Part shown: in pieces, positions 25,703 to 35,173 of the stretch
How positions within the stretch are numbered: position 1 is the stretch's first letter
Layout of the letters: the number at the start of each line of letters is the position of its first letter
NCBI RefSeq assembly: GCF_008806595.1
Contig: NZ_VZRB01000033.1
Span: forward strand, 22,657 to 86,656
From: Streptomyces luteolifulvus
Lineage (GTDB): Bacteria > Actinomycetota > Actinomycetes > Streptomycetales > Streptomycetaceae
Direction of reading: 5' to 3'
DNA length: 64,000 nucleotides
Position numbers and translations under genes: made by a program
Notes under the pieces: generated by a model
What the model was told of the DNA's origin: nothing
Database searches by the model: none
Seen by the model: only the letters and a program-made list of their open reading frames with translations

Positions 25703-25818
25703 CGCCGGCCGACCCGGCAGGCCCTCCGTTCCGTGTGCCACGACTGCCTGCGCCCGCAGGCACATGCACCTCTGTCACCGCTCGCCAACGACCGGTAACC
25801 CCCATGAAAAGAGGCGCC

Positions 25819-28098
25819 ATGAAACGTGCGAGACGAACACTCACCGCTTTGCTGACCGCCCTGCTCCTCCCGCTCGGCGTCCTGGTCGCAGTCGCCGGCC
25901 CGGCCCACGCGGCCCCGCCCTCGGCCACGTTCACCAAGACCTCCGTCTGGGAGACCGGCTACACAGGCCAGTTCACGATCAAGAACAACGGCTCCACGAC
26001 CCTCACCGCGTGGACGGTGGAATGGGACCTTCCCGCGGGCACCACCGTCGGTGCCTACTGGGACGCCCTGATCTCGAGTTCGGGCAGCCACTACACCGCC
26101 AAGAACCGCGAGTACAACGGAACCGTCGCCCCGGGCGCCTCCGTCACCTTCGGCTTCGTGGCCTCCGGCACCGGCTCCCCGGCCAACTGCAAGCTCGACG
26201 GCGGCCCCTGCGACGGCTCCGCCGCCGACACCCCGCCCAGCGCCCCCGGAGCACCGCAGTCGTCGGGCGTGACCACCACGTCCATCGCCCTGACCTGGGC
26301 CGCGGCCACGGACGACAAGGGCGTCCAGAACTACGACGTGCTGCGTGACGGGGCCGTCGTCGCAACGGTGAGCGGCACCACGTACACCGACACCGGGCTG
26401 ACCCCCGACACCGAGTACACCTACACCGTCCGCGCCCGTGACACCGCCGGCCAGATCGGTCCGCCCAGCCCGGCCACCCGGCTCCGCACCGCCGACGGCG
26501 GCGGCACCGACCGGCCCCCGTCCGCCCCCGGCACGCCGCGTGCCGACGACATCGGCGAGACCAGCATCAAGCTGAGCTGGACGGCGGCGACGGACGACCG
26601 GGGCGTCAAGAACTACGACGTCTACCGCGGCTCCGTGGTCGCAGCAACCGTCACCGGCACCACGGCCACCGTCACCGGCCTGACCGCGGACACCGACTAC
26701 ACCTTCACCGTGCGCGCCCGCGACACCGCCGACCAGGTCGGACCGCCCAGCGGCGCACTCACCGTGCGCACCGCAGGCGGCAGCACCCCCTCGACATACG
26801 CCAAGGTCGGCTACTTCACCCAGTGGGGCATCTACGGCCGCCAGTACCCGGTGAAGAAGCTGGACACCCTGGGTGCCGCCGCGAAGCTCACCCACCTCAA
26901 CTACGCGTTCAGCAACATTCATCCCACCGATCTCACCTGCATGAACGGCGTCACCAAGGCCACCACGCCCAACCCGCAGGACCCCAACCAGGGCGACGGG
27001 GCCGGTGACTCCTGGGCCGACTACGAGCGCTCCGTGGGCGCCGCCGAGTCCGTCGACGGGGTGGGCGACACCTGGGACCAGCCGCTGGCCGGCAACTTCA
27101 ACCAGCTGAAGAAGCTCAAGGCCAAGTACCCGCATCTGAAGACGCTGATCTCCATCGGCGGCTGGACGTACTCCAAGTACTTCCACGACGCGGCCCTGAC
27201 CGACGCCTCCCGCAAGAAGTTCGTGTCGTCCTGCATCGACATGTACATCAAGGGCAATATGCCGCTCGTCAACGGCCGCGGCGGCGCGGGCGTGGCGGCC
27301 GGCGTCTTCGACGGCATCGACCTCGACTGGGAGTGGCCCGGCGCCGAGGGACACGCGGGCAACCACTACTCGACGGCCGACAAGAACAACAACACCCTGC
27401 TGTTCGCGGAGTTCCGCCGCCAGCTCGACGCACTGGGCGGCACCACCGGCAAGAAGTACCTGCTGACCGCCTTCACTCCCGCCGACCCGGCGAAGATCGA
27501 GGCGGGCTGGGACATCACCACCCGGGACGGAACGCCCAGCGTCTTCGACTACATGGACTTCGCCAACGTCCAGGGCTACGACTTCCACGGAGCGGGCAGC
27601 GACAACTCCTGGGAGCCGAACCGCACCGGGCACCACATCAACCTCTACCGCGACGACCAGGACCCGTACACCACCGAGTTCAGCGTGCAGCGCGCCGTCC
27701 AGACCTATCTGGACGCGGGCGTGGATCCGCGCAAGATGACGCTCGGTCTCGCCTTCTACGGCCGCGGCTGGCAGCAGGTCGAGGACGGAGGCGTGCGCGG
27801 CGAGTGGCAGAAGGCGGGCGGCGCCGCGCCCGGTCAGTTCCAGGAGGAGGCGGGGACGCGGGGGTACGACAACCTCATGTCCTCGGTGCCGGGCCTGACC
27901 GTCTACCACGACGAACAGTCGGTCTCCGCCTACGGCTACACCGGCAACGGCGGCCAGTGGTGGAGCTTCGACGACGCCTGGACCATCGGCAGGAAGGCGG
28001 CCTGGATCAAGAGCAAACGCCTGCTCGGCGGCATGATCTGGGAGATGTCCGGAGACAGCGGCACGCTGATGACGGCCCTGGACACAGGGCTGCGCTGA
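25819..28098 (+). CDS. Secreted chitinase: CBM2 + two FnIII + GH18
   Basis: The 759-residue protein has a Sec signal peptide (RTLTALLTALLLPLGVLVAV, cleavage near AHAAPP). A cellulose/chitin-binding CBM2 domain follows (SATFTKTSVWETGYTGQFTI, to about residue 135). Two fibronectin III domains come next (about 140-230 and 235-325; both with SAPGxP starts and YTVRARDTA-like ends). The GH18 catalytic domain contains LKTLISIGGWTYSKYF and DGIDLDWEWPG; the DxxDxDxE residues are D498, D501, D503 and E505, with E505 the acid. GAGG at 25811-25814 favours ATG 25819 over ATG 25804. It hydrolyses chitin outside the cell. Its upstream DasR-like sites fit induction by chitin breakdown products. Confidence 0.95.
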   Translation: MKRARRTLTALLTALLLPLGVLVAVAGPAHAAPPSATFTKTSVWETGYTGQFTIKNNGSTTLTAWTVEWDLPAGTTVGAYWDALISSSGSHYTAKNREYNGTVAPGASVTFGFVASGTGSPANCKLDGGPCDGSAADTPPSAPGAPQSSGVTTTSIALTWAAATDDKGVQNYDVLRDGAVVATVSGTTYTDTGLTPDTEYTYTVRARDTAGQIGPPSPATRLRTADGGGTDRPPSAPGTPRADDIGETSIKLSWTAATDDRGVKNYDVYRGSVVAATVTGTTATVTGLTADTDYTFTVRARDTADQVGPPSGALTVRTAGGSTPSTYAKVGYFTQWGIYGRQYPVKKLDTLGAAAKLTHLNYAFSNIHPTDLTCMNGVTKATTPNPQDPNQGDGAGDSWADYERSVGAAESVDGVGDTWDQPLAGNFNQLKKLKAKYPHLKTLISIGGWTYSKYFHDAALTDASRKKFVSSCIDMYIKGNMPLVNGRGGAGVAAGVFDGIDLDWEWPGAEGHAGNHYSTADKNNNTLLFAEFRRQLDALGGTTGKKYLLTAFTPADPAKIEAGWDITTRDGTPSVFDYMDFANVQGYDFHGAGSDNSWEPNRTGHHINLYRDDQDPYTTEFSVQRAVQTYLDAGVDPRKMTLGLAFYGRGWQQVEDGGVRGEWQKAGGAAPGQFQEEAGTRGYDNLMSSVPGLTVYHDEQSVSAYGYTGNGGQWWSFDDAWTIGRKAAWIKSKRLLGGMIWEMSGDSGTLMTALDTGLR

Positions 28099-28140
28099 CG
28101 CGCCGGCGCATCTCCGGAACGGATACCCCCAAGGAGGAAG

Positions 28141-28174
28141 CGGGGCCCACGGACACCATCGTCCGTGGGCCCCG
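28141..28174. terminator. Bidirectional terminator between chitinase and S8 protease genes
   Basis: Perfect 14-bp stem (28141-28154 with 28161-28174) and 6-nt loop ACCATC, placed between two convergent genes. It starts 42 nt after the chitinase stop and ends 17 nt from the protease stop. Confidence 0.85.
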
Positions 28175-28191
28175 CCCCCGTGTATGCACGG

Positions 28192-31100
28192 CTATGCGAG
28201 GCCGTACGCCCGGATCACCGTCTGGCGCAGCTTGTTGCCCTGCGTGTCGCTCGCCGAGACCCGCAGTGAGGCGAACGCCGACCGGTCGGAGGGGTTGAAG
28301 ACCGCGACCTTGGCCTTGTTCACCTTGCGTTCCTGGATCCACGCGTGCGTCCAGGTGGCTCCGTCGTCGAAGCTGACCTCCACGGACAGGTCCTTGAGCT
28401 TCGCCTCGGGCGCCCCGGCCTGCGCCGCAACCGTGACGTCGAGGATCTGCCAGTCGAAGGACCGGCCCCGGCCCAGCTTGTCGAAGTCGGAGGTGACACC
28501 GGCCTGCAGCAGCGGCTGCCAGTCCAGGCCCAGCGGCCGTTCGGAGCGGAACGTCCACTCGGTGGTGAGCCGTGTGGCCGTGGTCGCCCAGTCCGGTGAC
28601 CGCTGTGCGTCGAGGGTGAGTTCGTACGTGCCCGGGTCCTCCGGCATAGCGAACCACCCGATGCCCGGCAGTGGCGCCTCACCCAGGACCTTGCCGTCCC
28701 GCGTCAGCGTCATGTCCGCCTTGACGTACGGCAGTTGGAACACCGCTGCCGCGCCGTGCCCCGGCTCCGTCGGTGCGAACGCGCCGACAATGGCGGCCAG
28801 GGTGTCCCCGGTGCGGTAGACGCCGTTGGCATAGCGGTGGGTGTCGAGGTCGGGACGCAGCACGCCCTGGTTCCAGACGCGGGGCGTCGAGGAGCCTGGC
28901 GCGTAGATCCCGATGCCCGAGATGGCGCCGTCGCTGCCCATCAACGGGGTGTCGGCGGCGCGCTGGAAGAGGTGCTCCGACCAGCGGGCCCCGGAATCCT
29001 CGGTGCCGGGGGAGTAGAACTCGGTGCGGCTGCCGGGCAGGGGAACGTCGTGCAGGATGCCGAAGATCAGCGCCTGGAGCGGCATGTACAGGGCGCCGGC
29101 CGAGCGGGCGCCCGTGGCGGGCTTGCCCTGGGCCCGGTAGTCCGCGCGGACCTTGCCGAGTTCGGCGTCGCGGACGGGATAGTCGAGGTTCTGCGGGATG
29201 CCGCCGCCGCGCGGTGCGTGCGCGAGGTAGTAGGTGTACGCCGCCCCCTTCGCCGGCAGCATCACGGCCGTGTGGCCCATGGCCACCCGTTCCGGATCGG
29301 CCGCCCGCGGGACGGCGTACATCGGGGCGCGGGTGACGGCGCCGAGGGCGAGGCCGAACAGGGACTCATCGTTGTCGGACAGGATGCTGAGGTCCAGTTC
29401 GGTGTAGTAGCGGCGGGCGTCGGGCCGGCCCACCCTGTCGACGACCTTCTTGCCCCGGCGGGCGTCCAGCGTCACCGTGATCCCGTCGTGGTCGACGGGA
29501 GTGCGGAATTGGGCCTCCAGGGTCAGCGGCGCCTCCCTGGCGGGGAGTTCCGGGTCGGGGGTCGAGAGGGCGCCGGTGAATGCGTAGTGGCCCTTGGGCA
29601 GGCGGACGGTGGCTTCGCCGTCGCGCAGCTGGATGTACGGGTTCGTGTATGCGATGGCGTTGTGCTGGACTGCGGACACGTACTGCACGAGGTCGTCGTT
29701 CGTGGGTTTGCCGTCACGGTCGATCGCCTTGATCTTCACGTCGTACGACTCGGGCTCCACGACGACGCCCACCGCGGTGACCACGCGGAGGCCTTCTCCC
29801 GTCGCGGTGACGCGGCCGCCGAACTGGCCCCATTCCCGGTTGTGGAACCCCGACGCCTTCAGTGTCGCCGTCACCTCCGCCGTGCCGTGCGCGGGGACGG
29901 TGATCCGGTCGGCGGAGAGGGTGAGGCTGCCGTCCGGTGCGGGGCCGTTGTCACCCTCCTTGCTGAGGGAGGAGGCCAGGGTCAGGGTGACGTCCGTGGC
30001 GCCGGTGTTGCGGTAGCGCACGGTGCGGCGGACGTCGGGGAGGTTCTGCTGCGGGTACGCGAGGCGGCCGAAGGAGAGCGCGCCCGTCTCGGCGTACACC
30101 TGCTGCCAGGTCGCGCGCGCCGCGTCCAGGCGGCCCGAGCCGGTGCCGAACACCGGCTGCGCGGCGGCCGGATCGGTGGAGGAGACCAGGGCCGCCTTCA
30201 GCTGGCGCCCGCTCCAGTCGGGGTGCCGCTGGGCGAGCAGCGCCGCTGCCCCCGCGACATGCGGGGTGGCCATCGACGTGCCGGACAGACGGGTGTAGAG
30301 CTCGTCGACGGGCTCGCCGATGCTCGTGCCCGCCGCGCGGGCGGCGGCGATGTCGTCGCCGGGGGCCGCCAGGTCGGGCTTGACGGCGTGGTCGCCGGGT
30401 CGCGGGCCGCAGCTCGAGTAGACGCTCATCACGTCGTGGGCGTCCACGGCGCCCACCGCCAGAGCCTCGTCCGCGGCGGCGGGACCGCTGATCGTCGGCT
30501 CCCAGCAGTAGCTGTTGCCCGCGGCGGCCACGAACAGCGTGCCGTAGCGGTCGGTGAGGTCGTTCAACGCGAGGGAGAGCGGGTCCTGGCCGTCGGAAGC
30601 ATCCTCGGTGCCGAGGCTCAGATTGACGATGTCGGCGCCGCGCTGCGCCGCCCACTCCATCCCGGCGATGATCGCCGAGTCGTCGCAGTACTCGTCGCCG
30701 CAGACCTTGCCGACCAGCAGCGAGGCGTCAGGGGCGACACCCCGGTACGCCGCGCCGGGTCCGCCCGCGCCGCTGCCCAGGGCGATCGACGCCACATGGG
30801 TGCCGTGGCCGACCGTGTCCTTGGTGCCGCCGCTGTCGGAGAAGTCCCGGCTTTCCTTGATCCGGCCGGCGAAGTCGGGGTGCGTGGCGTCGAGGCCCGT
30901 GTCCAGGACCGCGATGTCCACGCCCTTGCCGGTGTAGCCGGACTCCCAGGCGGCGGAGGCGCCGATCTGCCCGTTGCTGCGCTCGTCCTTGACGCGCACG
31001 CGCCCGTCGAGCCAGACGCGCTCCACGCCGGGCCGCAGCCGTTTGACCGCGCCGCCGGTGGTGAGCGCGGACCACAGGGCACTGGGCTCGTCGGGTGCGG

Positions 31101-31620
31101 CCCGTAGCGCGGCGCCGTCCACGGCGGGGAGCGCGCGCACGGTGCGTATGCCGTCGGTGCCGCGTAAGGAGGCGGGAGGGGCGCCGCGGTAGGCGGCGAT
31201 CACCCGGGCCGGGCGGACGGTGCCGGAGGGGAGGGTGTCCGCCTGGCCTGTGACATCGAACAGGCGCGGGTCGAGGCGGCCGGACGCCAGCAGGTCCGCG
31301 GCGTCCGCGGGGACGACATTGAGCCGCAGACGGCCGCGGCCGTCCTTGGTGTACGACCGGAATACACCGACGTGCTCACGCCCTTCGGCGGCACGGAACA
31401 TGGCCTGCGGGGGTGAGCCGGGCCGGGTGGCGACGACGACCTTGTCGCCCGTGAGCAAGGTGATGGTGCGAAGGCTTGCCTTCGGCTGCTCGGCCGGGTT
31501 GGCAGCCGACGGAACGGAGGGCGTGTCCGCCCCGGCGGGGACGGTCAGCCCTCCCGCGACCAGCGCGGCCAACAGGGCGATGAGCCTGCGGCGGCGCCAA
31601 GGACTCGCTCTGAAGCGCAT
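28192..31620 (-). CDS. Large secreted subtilisin-family (S8) serine protease
   Basis: The 1142-residue protein has a signal peptide (RRRRLIALLAALVAGGLTVP), a propeptide of about 190 residues, then the S8 domain. The catalytic triad is seen: Asp240 in VDIAVLDTGLDATHP, His272 in TVGHGTHVAS, Ser449 in SGTSMATPHVAGAA; the oxyanion Asn369 is in VAAAGNS. Beyond the ~300-residue catalytic domain there are about 650 residues of beta-rich C-terminal domains, as in large Streptomyces subtilisins. GAGGAG precedes ATG 31620. It probably degrades extracellular protein. A short CGDEYC pair near residues 308-312 may be a disulfide or metal site. Confidence 0.94.
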   Translation of the reverse strand: MRFRASPWRRRRLIALLAALVAGGLTVPAGADTPSVPSAANPAEQPKASLRTITLLTGDKVVVATRPGSPPQAMFRAAEGREHVGVFRSYTKDGRGRLRLNVVPADAADLLASGRLDPRLFDVTGQADTLPSGTVRPARVIAAYRGAPPASLRGTDGIRTVRALPAVDGAALRAAPDEPSALWSALTTGGAVKRLRPGVERVWLDGRVRVKDERSNGQIGASAAWESGYTGKGVDIAVLDTGLDATHPDFAGRIKESRDFSDSGGTKDTVGHGTHVASIALGSGAGGPGAAYRGVAPDASLLVGKVCGDEYCDDSAIIAGMEWAAQRGADIVNLSLGTEDASDGQDPLSLALNDLTDRYGTLFVAAAGNSYCWEPTISGPAAADEALAVGAVDAHDVMSVYSSCGPRPGDHAVKPDLAAPGDDIAAARAAGTSIGEPVDELYTRLSGTSMATPHVAGAAALLAQRHPDWSGRQLKAALVSSTDPAAAQPVFGTGSGRLDAARATWQQVYAETGALSFGRLAYPQQNLPDVRRTVRYRNTGATDVTLTLASSLSKEGDNGPAPDGSLTLSADRITVPAHGTAEVTATLKASGFHNREWGQFGGRVTATGEGLRVVTAVGVVVEPESYDVKIKAIDRDGKPTNDDLVQYVSAVQHNAIAYTNPYIQLRDGEATVRLPKGHYAFTGALSTPDPELPAREAPLTLEAQFRTPVDHDGITVTLDARRGKKVVDRVGRPDARRYYTELDLSILSDNDESLFGLALGAVTRAPMYAVPRAADPERVAMGHTAVMLPAKGAAYTYYLAHAPRGGGIPQNLDYPVRDAELGKVRADYRAQGKPATGARSAGALYMPLQALIFGILHDVPLPGSRTEFYSPGTEDSGARWSEHLFQRAADTPLMGSDGAISGIGIYAPGSSTPRVWNQGVLRPDLDTHRYANGVYRTGDTLAAIVGAFAPTEPGHGAAAVFQLPYVKADMTLTRDGKVLGEAPLPGIGWFAMPEDPGTYELTLDAQRSPDWATTATRLTTEWTFRSERPLGLDWQPLLQAGVTSDFDKLGRGRSFDWQILDVTVAAQAGAPEAKLKDLSVEVSFDDGATWTHAWIQERKVNKAKVAVFNPSDRSAFASLRVSASDTQGNKLRQTVIRAYGLA

Positions 31621-32094
31621 GATGGTGCTCCTCGAGGATGGTGGGGGGTGGCTCCGAAAAGGCGGAGCCCCGACGATCAGCACCGAACCCCGCCTGTCGC
31701 GCACGCGTCAACGCCGCCCGGGTCTCGGTGCCTGAACCAATCGCCCCCTTTTCCCGGTACGCCCCCACCAACCGGGGAGTACGGCCTCACCCCGGACTGA
31801 ACCACGCCCGGTTCACCGTGCCTCTGCCTCCATTCGGCGTCCATCGCCGTCCAGCTCAGTGGCTGTACGCGCGGCTCCCCTGCGCGCACGGTGACCCGAA
31901 CAGCGGCCTTTCACGCCGACGCATGTGGGACCATGCCACACAACTGCTACGGCGCTGTTGCCGGTTCAGGTGGGCGAGTGCCGGGGAACCAGTGCCGATG
32001 CGACTGTGGCCTGAGCCATCTCCGTACACTTCGTGCCCCCTCCGTCACACCAGGACCTATGCTGCGGCTCGTCCGCATGCGGCACGCGTGAAGG
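31621..32094. other. Divergent intergenic region between S8 protease and AfsR-like regulator
   Basis: About 474 nt with no convincing gene. It must contain both divergent promoters. No clear operator or -35/-10 pair was recognised. Confidence 0.5.
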
Positions 32095-35007
32095 ATGGGC
32101 CGGGACGTGGTGCTGAGCTATCGGTTACTGGGACCTGTCAGCGTGTTCGAGGGCGCTGTGGAGCTCGACGCGGGGCCGGCGAAGCAGCGTGCGGTGCTCG
32201 CCATGCTGCTCTGCGCCGACGGCGCGTTCCTCGCCCGCCGCGAGATCGTCCGCGGCGTGTGGGGTGGCTCGGCACCGGCCACCGCCTCGCAAGTGGTGGC
32301 CACATACGTGGCCCGGCTCCGCAAGGTCCTTGAACCCGGGCGTGGTTATCGGGCCGGCGCCACCGTGCTGCTCTCGCGCGGGGACTCGTACGCACTGCCC
32401 GCCGACCCCGGCCGATTCGACGTACGCGCCTTCGAGCGGGCCGTGCACGACGCCGTGCGGCTACGGGCGAGCGGTGACCTCGCCGGATGCGCGACGGAGC
32501 TGGAGCGCGGACTGGCCCTGTGGCGTGGGCCCGCTCTGGAGGGTGTCCCTGGGCCGCATGCGGCGCGAGAGCGCGGCCGGCTGGAGGAACTGCGGCTGGC
32601 CGGGCAGGAGGAGCGGCTCAGTGTCCTGCTCGACCAGGGCCGCCACACCGAGGCGGTCCCCGATCTGTCCGCGCTGGCCGCCGCCCATCCCGCACGGGAG
32701 CGGGTACGGGCACTGCTCATGCTCGCCCTGCACCGCACCGGCCGGCGGGCGGAGGCCCTCGGCGTCTTCCAGGACACCTGGCGCACGCTCGTCACCGAGG
32801 CCGGCATCGAACCCGGCCGCGAGCTGCGCGACCTGCAGCGCCGCATCCTCGACGGCGACCCGGAGCTGCCCGTGACGCGCGGTGAGCCCGTGGCCGTCCA
32901 GGCCACGGCCTCCCAACTGCCGCCCAGTGTGCCGGACTTCGTAGGCCGGCGCAGCGAGCTCGCCACGCTGCGCCGACTGGTCGCCCGTGCGGCGAGCGCC
33001 GAGGCCGTCCCCCGCATCGCTCTGATCACCGGCCCCGCCGGCGTGGGCAAGAGCGCCCTCGCCGTGCACGCCGCCCACCGGCTCGCCGACCACCACCCGG
33101 ACGGCCGGCTGTATGTACGGCTCGACGGAACCCGACCGCGGCCCGCACGCCCGGAGGACGTCCTCGGCAGGCTGCTCGAAGACCTCGGCGTTCCGCACCA
33201 CCGTATCCCCGCGGGCCTGGACCGCCGCACGGCCCTTTTCCGTACGGTCACCTCCGGGCGCCGTCTGCTCCTGGTCCTGGACGACGCCCGGCGCGGCGCC
33301 CAGGTACGCCCGCTGCTGCCCGCCTCGGAGGGCTGTCTGGTGCTGGTCACCAGCCGCTCCAAGGTCACCGACCTCGACACCCGCACCGTCATGCGGCTGA
33401 GCGCCCTCGACGAGCACGAGGCGCGGGCGATGCTGCGCCGCGCGGTGGGGCCCGAGCGAGTGGACAGCGAGCCGGCCGCGGTCGACACGGTGCTCCAGGT
33501 GTGTGCCGGACTCCCGCTCGCGCTGCGGGTGGTGGCCGCCCGGGTGGCGGACCGGCCGCCGGGCGCCTTCGCCGTCCTGGCCCGTCGGCTGCTGGACGAG
33601 GAGCGGCGCCTGGGGGAGCTGGCGGCGGGGGATCTGGCCGTCACGAGCAGTTTCCGGGTGAGCTACGACAGCCTCCCGAACGCCGAGTCCGCCACGGCGT
33701 TCCGCCTGTTGAGCGAGCCGGCGGTGCCCGACCTCGGCGTCGCCGACGCCGCCGCCACGCTGGACCTGCCCGAGGACCAGGCCGAGGGCCACCTCGAAAC
33801 CCTGACGGACGCCCACCTCCTGGAAGCCTTCCTGCCCGCCCCCGGAGCCCGCTACCGCTACCGTTACCACGACCTGCTCCGGGTCTTCGGCCGCTCTCTG
33901 GGCCACAGCGCCGCCCGCCGCGATGCGGTGACCGCCATGCTGAACCGCCTCGTCCATTCCCAGATCGCCGGAGTACACGCCGCCGACCGACTCCTGCGCC
34001 CCGGCCACAGCACGGGCATCGACTACCAAGGGCCGCAGACGTCGTACAGCGAGCACCGCTTCCGGACCGCGGACGAGGCGCTGACCTGGCTGAAGGCGGA
34101 GCGCGGCACGATACTCGGCGCCGCCCTGCAGGGAGCTGCGACCGGCGCGGTCGCGCCCGCCCAGCTGGCCGAACTCACCACCGTGCTGCGTGCCTTCCTG
34201 ATGCGTTGCGGCCACTGGCCGGACTGGGAGCAGCTGGCCGATGCAACGGTACGGCTGGCCCGCGCCGAACCCGACCCGCTCGCCGAAGCGATCGGCAGAC
34301 TGGAGCTGGGAACCGTGGCGGCGGCGCGCCGTCAGCTGGACCGGGCGAAGGCCGAACTGCTGTCGTCGGCACAGCTCTTCACGTCCTGCGGCGATCATCA
34401 GCGCCGGGCCCGCGCGCTGAACAACCTCGGTCTGGTCCACTCGGACCTGGGCGAGTTCACCGCTGCCGCCCACTGCCTGGAGAGCGCCCTGGACGTCCAC
34501 CGCGCCGCCCGGCAGCGGCTGGACACCACCATCGCCCTCGACAACCTCGCGCTGCTGGACTTTCGCCGCGGCGCCCTGGACCGGGCCGAGGATCTGTGCG
34601 CGCAGAGCCTCGCCATCCACGAGGCGGACGGAACCACGGCGTTGGCCTCCGCCACACTCAACATCCTCGGCCTCGTCCGCAACGGCCAGGGCCGCCACAC
34701 CGAGGCCGTCGAGTGCCAGCAGCACAGTCGCGCGCTGGCCCGGGCTCAGGGCAACCTCTACCGTGAGGCGTTCGCCCTCCTCGACGCCGCCACCGCCCAC
34801 CGGGCGGCGGGCAGGAACCGGAAGGCGATCGAATGCGCCGAACAGGGTCTGCGGATCAGGCTGGACCTCGGCGATCCACAAGGCGCCGCCGCAGCGTTCA
34901 CGGTACTGGCCGACGCCCTGGAGGCAGCAGGGGATGCGGGCCGGGCGGCGGCGTGCCGCGCGGAGGCGGCAGCCGTGAAGGAGACTGCCGCCCTGCTCAA
35001 GCGGTGA
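32095..35007 (+). CDS. AfsR-like SARP regulator with NB-ARC ATPase and TPR repeats
   Basis: The 970-residue protein has four regions. The winged helix (about 5-95) includes AVLAMLLCADGAFLARREIV. The BTAD (about 100-255) includes HPARERVRALLMLALHRTGR. The NB-ARC STAND ATPase (about 280-560) has Walker A LITGPAGVGKSALAV (residues 313-320 core) and Walker B RLLLVLDDARRG. TPR repeats (about 730-960) include RARALNNLGLVHSDLGEFTA and TALASATLNILGLVRNGQGR. This is the AfsR layout, a pleiotropic regulator responsive to phosphorylation by AfsK-type kinases. It may be a paralogue rather than AfsR itself. ATG 32095 lacks a good ribosome site; GTG 32107 is an alternative. Confidence 0.9.
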   Translation: MGRDVVLSYRLLGPVSVFEGAVELDAGPAKQRAVLAMLLCADGAFLARREIVRGVWGGSAPATASQVVATYVARLRKVLEPGRGYRAGATVLLSRGDSYALPADPGRFDVRAFERAVHDAVRLRASGDLAGCATELERGLALWRGPALEGVPGPHAARERGRLEELRLAGQEERLSVLLDQGRHTEAVPDLSALAAAHPARERVRALLMLALHRTGRRAEALGVFQDTWRTLVTEAGIEPGRELRDLQRRILDGDPELPVTRGEPVAVQATASQLPPSVPDFVGRRSELATLRRLVARAASAEAVPRIALITGPAGVGKSALAVHAAHRLADHHPDGRLYVRLDGTRPRPARPEDVLGRLLEDLGVPHHRIPAGLDRRTALFRTVTSGRRLLLVLDDARRGAQVRPLLPASEGCLVLVTSRSKVTDLDTRTVMRLSALDEHEARAMLRRAVGPERVDSEPAAVDTVLQVCAGLPLALRVVAARVADRPPGAFAVLARRLLDEERRLGELAAGDLAVTSSFRVSYDSLPNAESATAFRLLSEPAVPDLGVADAAATLDLPEDQAEGHLETLTDAHLLEAFLPAPGARYRYRYHDLLRVFGRSLGHSAARRDAVTAMLNRLVHSQIAGVHAADRLLRPGHSTGIDYQGPQTSYSEHRFRTADEALTWLKAERGTILGAALQGAATGAVAPAQLAELTTVLRAFLMRCGHWPDWEQLADATVRLARAEPDPLAEAIGRLELGTVAAARRQLDRAKAELLSSAQLFTSCGDHQRRARALNNLGLVHSDLGEFTAAAHCLESALDVHRAARQRLDTTIALDNLALLDFRRGALDRAEDLCAQSLAIHEADGTTALASATLNILGLVRNGQGRHTEAVECQQHSRALARAQGNLYREAFALLDAATAHRAAGRNRKAIECAEQGLRIRLDLGDPQGAAAAFTVLADALEAAGDAGRAAACRAEAAAVKETAALLKR

Positions 35008-35018
35008 TCCGGCTTCTT

Positions 35019-35035
35019 CCTTGGTCTTTCCAAGG
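35019..35035. promoter_or_regulatory. Inverted repeat after the AfsR-like gene
   Basis: CCTTGG, TCTTT, CCAAGG form 6-bp arms 11 nt after the stop codon. It could be a weak terminator or an operator; the left part TTGGTCT recalls a DasR half-site, but the match is incomplete. Confidence 0.35.
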
Positions 35036-35136
35036 TGGACATTCTTCCGGGTCAGTAATGCGGCATCTCCAAGTGATGTGGGTGAACTCCTGGCTCCGCC
35101 CGAGGAATTCTTAAGCCTCCCATAATTCTCCTCTAA

Positions 35137-35166
35137 TTGACGGTGTCATATCGGAGCAGTTTGAAT
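35137..35166 (+). promoter_or_regulatory. Candidate promoter of the alginate-lyase-like gene, possibly leaderless
   Basis: TTGACG (35137-35142) and TTGAAT (35161-35166) are 18 bp apart. A start 6-8 nt after the -10 would coincide with ATG 35174, and there is no good ribosome site, so a leaderless mRNA is possible. The flank is AT-rich compared with the rest of the window. Confidence 0.4.
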
Positions 35167-35173
35167 TCCGGGC

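Noticed and set aside
25693..27909. 738-codon open frame antisense to the chitinase
   Set aside because: Val/Gly/Arg-rich antisense shadow of a strongly supported CBM2-GH18 gene.
28735..31107. 790-codon open frame antisense to the S8 protease
   Set aside because: Composition is that of an antisense frame, and the protease triad on the other strand is complete.
32461..34881. 806-codon open frame antisense to the AfsR-like gene
   Set aside because: No domain; overlaps a well-supported regulator entirely.
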